From positions 3,849,040 through 3,913,039 of the forward strand of contig SMSO01000035.1 of the NCBI GenBank assembly GCA_004764695.1: a DNA stretch of 64,000 nt. Reading direction: 5' to 3'. How positions within the stretch are numbered: position 1 is the first letter of the stretch; each line of letters opens with the position of its first letter. The notes beneath the pieces are model-generated. The model did no database searches. It was not told where the DNA came from and saw only the letters and a program-made list of their open reading frames with translations. This stretch comes from Schizochytrium sp. TIO01. Lineage: Eukaryota; Sar; Bigyra; Thraustochytrida; Thraustochytriidae. A program made the position numbers and the translations under genes. This document shows, one piece after another, positions 45,245 through 55,655 of the stretch.

Positions 45245-48200
45245 AGAGATTAATTCTTTAGAAACCCACCGCCATCATCACAATGATCCTGACTTTTCAT
45301 GGTTTTACTTCTCTGCTACAGCCCGCCAAACGCACGTGCACGGCAAACGGAGCTGCCATCCGTACACACAAACAGCATCATTTGATCCCATGCACGCACG
45401 CATGAGGGAACGGATGAATGGCCTAGGAATAACAAGCTTCGTTGTCTTCAAGTTGGCAAATGGCATCGCATCAGTCAATCAATCAATCATATATAGTGAC
45501 ATCATTCACAGGTCTGAGATCTACTAACCTGCAAAGGACAGCGTCCGGTGCCACTCTCTTCCCGGACAGCGTGTATTCAGGAATGGCGACACTGCCCTCC
45601 TCTACTAGTGGGCCATAGGGACTCTTATTATGCGCCAAGAAACCAACAACCGCGTGCTTTCTTCCTTTACTTTCTTTTCAGGATTTAGAAGAAGGGGATA
45701 ACTTTTAATTTAAAGATATATATATATTTTAATGATTTAATTTTATACAATATTTCAAAGATAGTTATTGGGCGGAAGAGAGTTTAAAAAACAAAAATGA
45801 ATAAATCGACAAGTCAACCAAAGAGGATTATAACTTGGGCATATAATACGTGCAGGTGCCGCTGGTGATGTGGAATTATTCCGTTTAGGGGTGGTGAAGT
45901 TGCCGTAGTAGTGCATGCCTATGGCACGACACGTGCAGAAGAGTTCATCTAAAGCTTTGACAAGAAAAGGTTTCATTGTTGCTGCTGCCTGTTCCGATGC
46001 TAGTTGTTCGCAATACTATAGACTTAGTAAGTACCTCCCTTTCCATAAAGTTAAAAGGTCAAATTCTTATGAAAAAGGGGTACTTCTAGGTTCTGGACCG
46101 CTGGAGAAACGCTTCTTTCTCTCGAGGGGATTGATTTGGAAACTATGCTTGTAAAAGCTATTTTCCACTCTCAATAGTCAGAGATTTTACTATTTCCTAG
46201 ATTTCTTGATTGCAATGTGAAACAGAGGTGGTCTTTAATAGAAAGAAATGGCTTCAAATCAGAGAAGATTATTCAATGCATATGCATGGAGCCTATCTTG
46301 GGTTCAGATCCATACGAACTATTTGTTTCAAAACTGTGTGTCTATTGTCATACGCGCGGAGATGTAGTCTGCGATATGCTCACCTCGATCTCATGCTTGT
46401 GTAGCAAGGTTCTCTTGTTGTATGGGTCATCTTTTGGGGGGCAGTTTGTTTTGCAATCCTCGGTTAATTTCTGATTTGACATTCTAGACTTGTAAAGAAG
46501 AAAAACAGTAACGCCTCAATAAATTTGATTGCAGCGTAGAAGTCATTTGATTTGAGTGCTTCTCATTATAACGATGGTATTCTCTGTTCCCTCCTTTCAC
46601 GATCTCCGTGCCTGACTTATCTCCGAGAATCAAATGGATAAAGAGCCTGAGCGGTGTAAGAGAGCTTCATTCGAGAGAGATTACATTCTTGTTCTTTTCG
46701 TTTCCTGGTAGTATTAGGTTGCAGTAACACTTTGCCAGTGCTAGATTATCTCTTCTCATCATCATCACACTCCAGAAAATCAGCTCATTGTTTTGTTGAT
46801 TAAATTCTTTGAAACATAAAGTGAAAATGCTTTTTAACTGAGATATTAAATCTCTTTAGTAGATATATGGACCTTTGCATAATCGTTAAAAGAACTCATC
46901 TTGTCGCTTTTAAATCAGAGAATAGAATATTATATAACAAGAAAAACATTTTCTTTTAAAACATTTTAAAAAAACTATTTTTATTTTTTAAAAATTGGGG
47001 GAAAAAAGTGATTTTTTTTCTCTTTTTCCAACTCAATTCCGACTCAGTTCAATAAATTGATTTTCCTTAATAGTGAGCAAGGTGGTTTGCGGGTCCCCCT
47101 TTCTTGCCGCGCTTCCTATCATATATTGGCAGGCCAGCGCGTGCACACTTTCATATCTGTTTTATAATACCCCTTTCAGCGATGTCTGAATCCTTTGTAT
47201 ATTTAGGGAGGTATATTCAGAAAAGGGGCATTGTGAGAAGTATGTAGTGTATTCCCAGCTGAGAACAGTTGAGTGTGTACTGATTTGAGCCCATGAGTGC
47301 GCCGGCGCTTTGGATGCACTAAGTACGGGTGAACGAAAAACTCAAGTTGATCGCCGATGCTCTCAACCTCTACCGCCTCTACCTAATCGCTGTTCAGACA
47401 GGACTGACTCAGCGCCCGTCGTGAATTGACCAAGCAAGTATTCTTCCTCTAGTGCTGTTTTTGCACGTGGATGTACGTCTTTAAGATGTCTCGAAGCAGT
47501 TGAAGAATGTAAGGCTAGTCTGCCTTACCTGAGTTCTAATAAATAGGCATCTTGCTGAATGTACTAAGAAGAAGATCGTAGAACCCTTGCGAGTCGCGCA
47601 TTGCTTTAAATGTCAGCACGCAGCTCTTTGCCGGCATCGCAATTCGCGCTTAAAACCTGCTGCTCGTCTCACTATGTCGCACGTAGAGACGTGCCGACGC
47701 CCTGCACGTGCGGACCTCAGCACGTGCGCAGTTACTTTTCTGTGTCCCGCGCGCATTGGCTTCAACCTTGAAGATTGTGCTGTGTTTATAAAGGCTACAG
47801 CAGACAAGCAGAGAGGTAAGGTTTAGCAAACGAGTCCCGTAAGTCGCGAGTTAGCATTTGCAGAGGGTTCCATTGACCTCTCAGGCTGTGATTGCGTTGC
47901 CAAAAGTACTCTAATCTGCCTGGTCTGTCTTGGGCTCAGAGCGATTTAAAAAAAAAACAATGCTCACCCGTGAGCTGCCGCGATCTATTCTATCGCGCCC
48001 ATATCCGACCTGCAGAATGCGTGCTTCCTCATTGCACTGACAGCCTCCTTTGCAACATACGGAAAGGTAGGTAAGAAAAAGACTCACGAAGCGCCTTCCT
48101 TCCAAGCCTTAGGTCACAGTTTCGATAATTTGACGTCTCTGTCTACCGCCATGTTGATCAATGGTGTACCTACCTCGCAATCTATGCTATCCAGCATGGA

Positions 48201-50039
48201 CTAAACCCAGGTGCTTTGAATCATTCCTACTTGGAGGTGTTTTTTCGTCTTCTCCTTCTTCTTCTTCTTATTACTATTATTATTATGTTCCACTTGTCTC
48301 AGCTAGCATAAGACTCCACTACCACCTCTACCCCTGTTTATTTTGTTGTTGAACCTCTATAAAAGAGTAGTAACTGCCTAGTGCGTCTTAAGGATCGTAG
48401 AAACAGGATGCCACCATATGCGAGAGAGGGAATGTAATTAGGTGAGGAATCCAATGAATGAATGAGTGAATTAATAAGTGAATAGGCATCGAATCGAGTT
48501 GAATCGCGAATACTGTCGGGTGAGCACTGCACCAAGCAGGCATAATTATAGGCAAGAGACCGATCGATGTTTGAAGAGCTTCGAGACAATGCCTGAATTG
48601 AACGAATAGTGTGGACCTCTCCGTCATCCATTCCCTCCCACGTTTTGGGAATGGATGGCAGAATTGGAAAACGAGATGCTTCTGAATACCTATTTGAAGG
48701 GTCTTGGACTTCGAAGCATGGACCATGATCAGAACAGGACGACGGACCAGGCCTGAAGCAATCAATCAGGAGTGGCGAGGGAAACAAACATCGCACAACT
48801 TGCAGAGAAGGTGTTCCAGGTCAACTCGATTGAGGAAATGAAATTCCCTCAGAGGAAGTAGGAGAACGAGGGCAAAGTAACGCACGCATTGCAATGGCTG
48901 ATGAGACGAAGGAACGTATGCGAGGTACTGGAAACTACGGAGTATTTCATTTCTAGTTTGGGGTGTTTAACCTAAAAGCCTAACTTGAAGAAGGTATTTC
49001 GTACCTTCCTTGTACAGGACACATGCGTCTCCTCATAAGGCCCCCGACTCTTGAGGAAACTGCGGGGAGCACTCTACTAAAACATGGGTCGAGTTGACCG
49101 ACTGTGGACCTGTGTTCGTCGGAAAAGACGCCGTCATCCACTTGAACCCTGTCCCGCAAGCCGCGGTTTCCCCCCGCAGATGCGTGCGTATTTATCCCAC
49201 AGCGTTCCTTTCCAGACATTGTTTTCTAATGATGTCAAGAACTGTTCTGTTCTCCAAGACTCCTCAGCACAGCCTCCGCGGTCTTTCGTTTGTTTATGAG
49301 TTCATCTTAGCTCAAATGGTAAAAGAGGTGAAGAAAAGAAATCCTATCGCAATCTCAATGAACTCTGACAAAGCCTTGCGCTACTAATCCCCTAGTTAGT
49401 GGTATCTTTAATAATGAAAATGACAAAAGGCTGCTCTCTTTCACCCTTGCCAACACATAGTATATAGGTAGCTAGTCATATCATTAGGAGTGGATGAAAA
49501 TCAATTTTTATGAAAAGAAAAGAGGAAGTTGATACGAAATGAAATAGCATAAAAGAAAATACTTAGCTATCGTTAATTTAAAAGTTTAATATATATTTTT
49601 TTAATTGAAGATTTTTAATTTTGATTTTCAAAATATTAAACAACAATGTTTTGTAGAAAGAGAAAAATGTCATTCCAAGAGAAAGATGCAAGTTGAGAAA
49701 ACCTCAGCTGAAAGTCCTTCTGTATTCCTGTGGAAACAATCGGCACCTGCCACAATCTTCTCTTCTGCCTGGGCCTCATTCCAACACTGCCACTTCCTCC
49801 CCTTCGCATTCCCTCATCAGCCTGAGGCATAACTAGTTCCGAGCTTGCCTTTGACAGCCTTCGCAGCGGTTTTATGCGTGGGCTTTCCTCGTGAAGGTCT
49901 CTCGTTACTTTCTGCGATCCTCGCAATCCCCACCTTGCGACAAAAGAGATCAAGTCCTAGGTCATGACTAGCACCAAAGCACATTTGCAATTCCATTTCC
50001 TCGATGATTGCCTGTTCCCAATTCACTTACATCTGTCAA

Positions 50040-50081
50040 AAATAAATAAATGAATGAATGAATAAATAAATAAATAAATAA
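50040..50081. repeat. AAAT/GAAT tetranucleotide repeats
   Basis: AAATAAAT, then GAATGAATGAAT, then a pure AAAT run. Confidence 0.85.
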
Positions 50082-50591
50082 AATTATACATCAATACCCA
50101 AAGAACTCCTGGCCACCATCCCAAAGACTTGCTTGGGCTGCCTCGTACAAGCAGCTCGTTCTCTACTTCATGTCTGACCTCGCCCTCATCGCGGTCGTTC
50201 TTTCAATCATGGAATTCTTCGGCAGGCATGAAAATGCTAAACTCCAGCTAGCTTCTCTTCACTTACAGCGCGTCCTCCAAGCAAGTCAGTCAGTCCTGGA
50301 CATTGACACTGCAGCGCCTGTTCTGCAGCCAACGCAGAACAGCGGTGAGTGCGGAGCGTCGCATCCATCACTTAGCTGCCTCCAAGGCTCGGGTTGGTCA
50401 ACGGTGAAGAGCCCAATTCATGCATGAATGAATAAATAAATTAATGAATGAATAAACTAAGTGAAGACGGCGTAGGAAGCAGCTGGAAAGAGGGCGGCGA
50501 GCTGGCCAGCGAAGAAGTGCTCGCTCGAGCAGCCATGACCTTCCTGCGCTAATTCCACATTCATACGCACATAAATACATAACGCAGAACA

Positions 50592-50790
50592 TGAATGAAT
50601 AAATGGCATGGATGAATAAATGGCATGGATGAATAAATGGCATGGATGAATAAATGTATAAATGAATGAGTGAATACATGGCATGAGTGAATACATGTAC
50701 GAATGTATGAGTAAATGGCATGAATGAGTAAATGTCATGAATGTATGAATGTACGAATGAATGTATGGATGTATATGTAAGTATGCAAAT
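50592..50790. repeat. GAATAAATGGCATG minisatellite, 17-nt period
   Basis: GGCATGGATGAATAAAT recurs with an exact 17-nt period (GGCATG at 50605, 50622 and 50639). It then decays into GAATGTATGAATGTACG-like variants. It is built on the GAAT tetramer common elsewhere in the window. Confidence 0.85.
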
Positions 50791-51537
50791 AAACAAATGT
50801 AAATTGCAATTTCGCACTGGCTGGTTCGATGCCGCTGCCATCCATGGATTGGCAGGCACATGAAACGTACTCGGATGCTGCTGCGAATGGTTGAATGGAC
50901 ATGGCCGCCGGAGAGACCGCGAAGACCGGCGCCGTGCTCGGCCAGTGCGATTTGGAGAACCTCACGAAGAAGACTATCGCAAGGCGAGGCTGAGCCAGTT
51001 CGCATCTGTGGATTAATGGCGAGCGAGCTCTGCAACAGAATCCTTCGCCTACGAATGGAGCGAATCATGAATAACGTGAAATGGGGTTTAGGTTTAGGTA
51101 CAAATACACTAAACTACAAATCAGCTCTGATGAATTAGTTTCAAGAACAGCCTAAGCGCGACATGAATCCTAGCGCAGAATGAGGCCCCATAAGTCTGAG
51201 GGTTTGGGCCTGGCCTGTGTCTTTCTGCGTGCTTTGCATTGCATTTCGCCTGCTCGCTGGCGGGCTTGCGGAGGTTCAAGCAGCAAAGCTCAAGCAGCAA
51301 AGCTCAAGCAACAGAGCTCGAGTTTAACTAGAATTGGAGTTGAGTCGTCGTTCATTCGTTCGTTTATTCGCCAGCAGACGGCGGGGTGTGCGGATGCACC
51401 GGACGCGGTGTATCGGCCCAAGGCATTCTCCTTTAAATTTTCATTTTACCTTTACTTTCTCTTTTTTCTAACTTTTAAAATTATATGTATGTAAAAAGTT
51501 CGAAATGATAAAGGTTTTAATGTTTTAGCGTCATCGA

Positions 51538-51595
51538 TGGATGAATGAATGAATGAATGAATGAATGAATGAATGAATGAATGAATGAATGAATG
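51538..51595. repeat. (GAAT)n microsatellite
   Basis: About 14 uninterrupted GAAT units, the cleanest tetranucleotide run in the window. Confidence 0.95.
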
Positions 51596-51947
51596 TTCGT
51601 TCTTTCCTCTGTTCTGCGAAGCTTTTCCTGTTGTTTGCTCTTTCGCCAGTTCCCTTAGGAGTGGATAGGCGGGCGAAAGGGGTAGGAAGCTATGGGTAAA
51701 TAAAAGGTGAGGCTTCAGGAAGAGGGGAGAAACTTTCAACTAACTTTGTTTACATTTAAAATGGTTAGAAACTCATTCATCATTCAATTGCAGAGGAAAG
51801 AGCTTGGAAGAACTAAGACCTTGAAAGCGCCAGGACCGATTCATTCGCTCGCAAGCTTGGTAGAAGTTAGCCTTTCATCCTCCTCGCAGCAGCAGCAGCA
51901 GTTGAAGGCCTGTTCCCGTAGGTTAGTTGGTTTCATTTATGGCGATG

Positions 51948-51953
51948 CTGTTG

Positions 51954-51984
<31 letters not shown>

Positions 51985-51986
51985 AT
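51948..51986. repeat. (AAAT)n microsatellite
   Basis: About nine AAAT units, read directly. Confidence 0.9.
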
Positions 51987-52669
51987 ACCTTTTAATATGA
52001 TAATAGTAATATAAAAAATAGAGGATACTCTCTGTCTGTTTGATGGTTGATTGGTTCTTATGGGTTGGTTGGCGAGATCGACTGTTCACCGTCGGCACAT
52101 GCTCTATGCTCAGAAGAAGACGCAGAAGACCTGGCTAGGCATGTGCTCGCAAGGCGGTCGAAGCTTGCGGTGCTTGAATCTCAAGCCACGGCTCAAGGCT
52201 CGTGAACCCGGATGGACCATCTCAGCAATTGTGCAAAATGGAATTCAACATCTGTTTCTATTCTCTCAATTGTTTTTCAATTACTTTTCAATTTCATTTT
52301 AATTTCATTTTTTCTTTCTTTCAGATTTTGTTTCTTACTTTTGGAAAAGAAATCAAAAGTCACACCCAAACTGAACTTTAAAAGCTTAAGTGCACAACAG
52401 AACTAAATTGTTAATTCAGAGACAGCAGTAAGGCAGCATTAAGTACTTCTAGCGAGCAGGTGTTTTTCTTTCCAAGTTTGAAAACTAAACCTTTAGTTAG
52501 TTATTTAGTTAGTTAGTTCCTTGAGAAACATAAAAGGCTTTTAACACAAAGAGAGAGAATCGGCGCGACAAAGAAACAAAGAAAACAAAGAAACAAACAG
52601 CCAACAGAACTAACTCCGGCGCCAGCAGCAGCGACCAGGCGATCGGCCCCGCGCCGCGCCGCTGTCGGC

Positions 52670-52699
52670 GGACGTGGACGTGGACGTGGACGTGGACGT
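52670..52699. repeat. (GGACGT)n hexanucleotide repeat
   Basis: Five GGACGT units about 420 nt upstream of the coiled-coil gene, probably in its promoter or leader. One frame reads Val-Asp repeats, but that frame starts at GTG and shows no domain. Confidence 0.85.
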
Positions 52700-53114
52700 A
52701 CAGCGGCGTACCCGGCGACCGCTTTTAATCACGCAAGCCTCGGCTCTGCCCTTTGGAAAGCGCGGAGTCTTGTCGTGGACTAATTTAGACGTCTGCACAA
52801 CAACGTCAATAGCAAGATTGACAGCGACGGCAATACTGAGAACGATTTCCCGAGCAACAACGATATTCATCCTCGCTGACGACAACTTAGGAGATCTGAG
52901 CAAAGTCACTCACTGTATTTGTGGCGGCGTGGACGAACGAAAGCAGTACGGCACCTGGGATACAGGGCGTGGGAGTAAGCGACAACGACAAACACAACAC
53001 ACGGAAGACACTGTCGAGAAGCCCTTGAGCTCTGCAGTGCTAACCTAAGGTTTTGGCAACATACCCAGACTCACAGACAGCAATAAATCAGGAAAGGGTA
53101 AAGTGGGGGCCAAA

Positions 53115-55655
53115 ATGCCACGCGACAGCAGCGAGGACAAAAACTCGCTGGCGGCCGTCGCCAAGGAGATTCGCAGATCAAACGATGCTGCGAGATCCTC
53201 AGCAGCGCAAATTGCGAGGCGTCTCTCTGTCACAAGCGTCAGCAGCAACCTGGGCCTCGCACTCAATGGTGAAAAGCCTAAAGATGCCCAGAGCTCAACG
53301 CCAAATGGGGATGCCGTAGCTGCCAACAGCCGAGAAGAACTTCAACAACTTGCCGAACAGCTTGAAGCACAAGTGTCTCTGTGGCTGGAGAAATGTGACC
53401 AAGATGCCAAAGAACTGGGTGCTGAGCGTGAAAGGATCCGCAAAGCCCGTAAGGACCTTGATGAACTGCGCGACGCTCTAAAGGAAGGCATGAGCCGACT
53501 GGATGAGGGAAGGCAAGAAATGGCGCAAATTCAGACTAAATTTTCTGCTACTCAGAGCAAAATCACCGACGAGCGGCGCCAGCTCGCCGAGGAGTGGGCA
53601 AAACTTGCTGATGCCCAGAAGGACTTTGCACAGGAGCGGCTTGACAAGACCTCCGCGGTTTCGGCGCAATCCATCCAATTCCAAACTGATCTTGCCCTTG
53701 CAGAGCAGGACCGCAGCAACCTGCAAAAGCAACTCGAGCAAGCCACATCTGAACAACAAGAAGCCGTAACTAAAGCCTCCAAACTTGAAACAGAGTTGGC
53801 TAGTATCGTTCATGACTGCGAGACTCTTCAAGAGCAAGTCAAGTCCCTCGAGCGTACTCGCCTGACAGAGCAAGAGGAAGCTTCGGTGCGCGCCGAAGCC
53901 CTCAAGGCTGAGTTGGATCAAGTCACCAAGGCCCGCAGCGCTCTACAAGACGAACTTGCACAAGCAACCGCAGCGCTCAAGGAAAACAAGAACAAGGACA
54001 TGCATAATGATGATTCCGGCCAAGTCGAGCAACTCAAGGCCGACTTGGTCAAGGTCGAGGAAGAGAGGGATGTACTGCGCGAGCAAGCCGAACAGAACGC
54101 TGCCAAGGTTGAACAACTCCAAGTTGAGCTCAACAAGGCTACCAAGGACAACGAAAAATTGCGGGAGGAAGCTGAGCAGTCGCGCCAGGAATGCGAAATC
54201 ATGGAAAGCCAGGTCGAAACCCTTGACGCCCAAGCCCAATACATGCGCACGGACCTCGAGGAGACCCAGGCTGCCCACAAGAAGCTTGAGGCCGCCCACA
54301 AAGATCTCGAAGAACAGCTTGCCCTCGCGAACAAAGAGAAGACCTCTCTTGAATCAGAAAACCTTGAGCTTAAAAATAAAAGTGAGCAGTTTAAGCAAGC
54401 TTGCACGGACCTCTCTAAGGAGGTGAGTAATCTTACAAATGACAGACAGAATCTTCGCGCAGAGCTTGAGACCCTGCGTAAAGAAAAAAAACAGCTTGAA
54501 ATCAATGTTCAGGAGGTGAACTTGGCCAACAAACAACTCGAGGAACGTCTTGAGGAACTTAACGCCAAGGAAATCGCCCGCAGTCACGAATCTATGAACG
54601 ATGCCCAGGCCAAGGGAGAGGCCTCAGGCCGTGCCACACGAAACATTCCCGACGATCGCTCGAATAGTGATGCAAGCACTGCTGAGGAAAGTCAGGAGGA
54701 CCGCAGCCCGCAGGCTCTTAACGAGGAGATGATGTATTTGCAGGTGGAAAACCAAATTGTAATTGATCAAAATACCGCACTCCGCAAACAGCTCAAAGCT
54801 CTTCAGGAGGAACTCGCAAGTATGTCACAAAACTCCAACGGGTACCTAACAAAATCAGGCAAGGCACAGCCAGCTGTCAGTATTAGCTCAGATATGGAAC
54901 CACCAGCATCGCCTCCAGCGCCTGGTAAATCACCTCGCTCACTTCTGCGTCGTGCAAGCAGCGCACTTATTGGCATTACCAAGGTAGCAGCCGACTCATC
55001 GTCTTCTCATGGAAACTCATCAGACGCGCCTGTGCCCCCAAATTCACCCACAACCCCCACAGGCAATCTTACACGTGCCAGTTTCCGTTTGTATCATAGT
55101 GTTAAACCGACTTCTTCTTCCCGTTCAAGTACGTCCTCTGATGCGGCTATCTCGCGTAGCTCGAGCGGCCATAGGAAAGCAGGTTATGTAATGATGGCCG
55201 ATGGACTCACCATCACAAACAGTACTCGCTGGGTCAGGCAATATCTCGTCACCACAGAAAGAAGCTTTGCTATTTTCCCGTCAAAACGTGTCTACGAAAG
55301 CTCCACAGATAGCCCTGAACAGTGGATAATCCCTGTTGGCTTTATTGCAAAAATGTCTGCCACAATTGACACCTCGGCGCCGTATGCGCCTATGCCAACT
55401 GCACAACGTAATACCGATGCTGCAGCAGACGATGGGCATGCCATTGATGATGATGAACTCGAAAGCAAGAAGGGGGCCACCTCTCCTCGCATGTACCTCC
55501 TTGTCGGCCCGGAACGTGCTGTGCAGAAACTGATGCAATCCAAGCGCCGTCAGTTTGACCGCCGGACACCTCCATTTCTGTTTCGTTCTGGAGAAGAGGA
55601 GGAGCTTGTCCAATGGTGTGATCTCATCAATGATGCCATCGCGATGTCTGAATAG
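53115..55655 (+). CDS. long coiled-coil protein with C-terminal PH-like domain
   Basis: 846 residues from ATG 53115; the frame is open to a GTG at 53103, which I do not use. Residues about 73-485 are continuous Glu/Lys/Gln/Leu heptad sequence, a long parallel coiled coil like those in golgins and tethers. A second shorter coil lies at about 535-572. A Ser/Pro-rich linker follows (about 580-680). The last 160 residues read as a pleckstrin-homology-like fold: AGYVMMADGLTI, WVRQYLVTTERSFAIFP, EQWIIPVGFIAKM, and a final helix in EEEELVQWCDLINDAI. Predicted role: a lipid-anchored cytoplasmic scaffold or tether; the specific partner is unknown. The coiled coil is firm; the PH call rests on pattern. 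Single exon. Confidence 0.85.
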   Translation: MPRDSSEDKNSLAAVAKEIRRSNDAARSSAAQIARRLSVTSVSSNLGLALNGEKPKDAQSSTPNGDAVAANSREELQQLAEQLEAQVSLWLEKCDQDAKELGAERERIRKARKDLDELRDALKEGMSRLDEGRQEMAQIQTKFSATQSKITDERRQLAEEWAKLADAQKDFAQERLDKTSAVSAQSIQFQTDLALAEQDRSNLQKQLEQATSEQQEAVTKASKLETELASIVHDCETLQEQVKSLERTRLTEQEEASVRAEALKAELDQVTKARSALQDELAQATAALKENKNKDMHNDDSGQVEQLKADLVKVEEERDVLREQAEQNAAKVEQLQVELNKATKDNEKLREEAEQSRQECEIMESQVETLDAQAQYMRTDLEETQAAHKKLEAAHKDLEEQLALANKEKTSLESENLELKNKSEQFKQACTDLSKEVSNLTNDRQNLRAELETLRKEKKQLEINVQEVNLANKQLEERLEELNAKEIARSHESMNDAQAKGEASGRATRNIPDDRSNSDASTAEESQEDRSPQALNEEMMYLQVENQIVIDQNTALRKQLKALQEELASMSQNSNGYLTKSGKAQPAVSISSDMEPPASPPAPGKSPRSLLRRASSALIGITKVAADSSSSHGNSSDAPVPPNSPTTPTGNLTRASFRLYHSVKPTSSSRSSTSSDAAISRSSSGHRKAGYVMMADGLTITNSTRWVRQYLVTTERSFAIFPSKRVYESSTDSPEQWIIPVGFIAKMSATIDTSAPYAPMPTAQRNTDAAADDGHAIDDDELESKKGATSPRMYLLVGPERAVQKLMQSKRRQFDRRTPPFLFRSGEEEELVQWCDLINDAIAMSE

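Larger units (their letters stand above)
39224..53114. other. 14-kb gene-poor, repeat-rich block
   Basis: No supported gene in almost 14 kb. The block mixes AT-rich islands (41640-41760, 44760-44940, 46900-47010, 49490-49650) with GC-richer stretches (40400-41300, 47600-47780, 49000-49200, 52600-52720) and many microsatellites. The longest frames (203, 158, 156, 153 and 153 codons) overlap one another on opposite strands, are Arg/Ser/Cys-rich or repeat-derived, and show no domain. One frame worth a note is ATG 50170, open for about 58 codons to a donor-like GGTGAGT at 50345. It could be an exon but nothing else supports it. The last 500 bases are the leader of the coiled-coil gene. Confidence 0.6.

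Noticed and set aside
50457-51068. 203-codon frame on the - strand with repeated I-H-S-F/Y-I-H motifs
   Set aside because: The repeated peptide is the translation of the GAAT/GGCATG minisatellite, not a protein repeat family.
52674-53048. 124-codon frame starting with Val-Asp repeats
   Set aside because: Starts at GTG inside the GGACGT repeat and has no recognisable domain. More likely the leader of the coiled-coil gene.
53103-53114. GTG at 53103 as start of the coiled-coil gene (and GTG 36013 for the MED30-like gene)
   Set aside because: Nuclear genes normally start at ATG, and an in-frame ATG lies 12 and 30 nt downstream respectively.
53918-54505. Ser/Arg-rich 195-codon frame antisense to the coiled-coil gene
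   Set aside because: Produced by the reverse of Glu/Lys/Gln codons. The + strand coiled coil explains the sequence.
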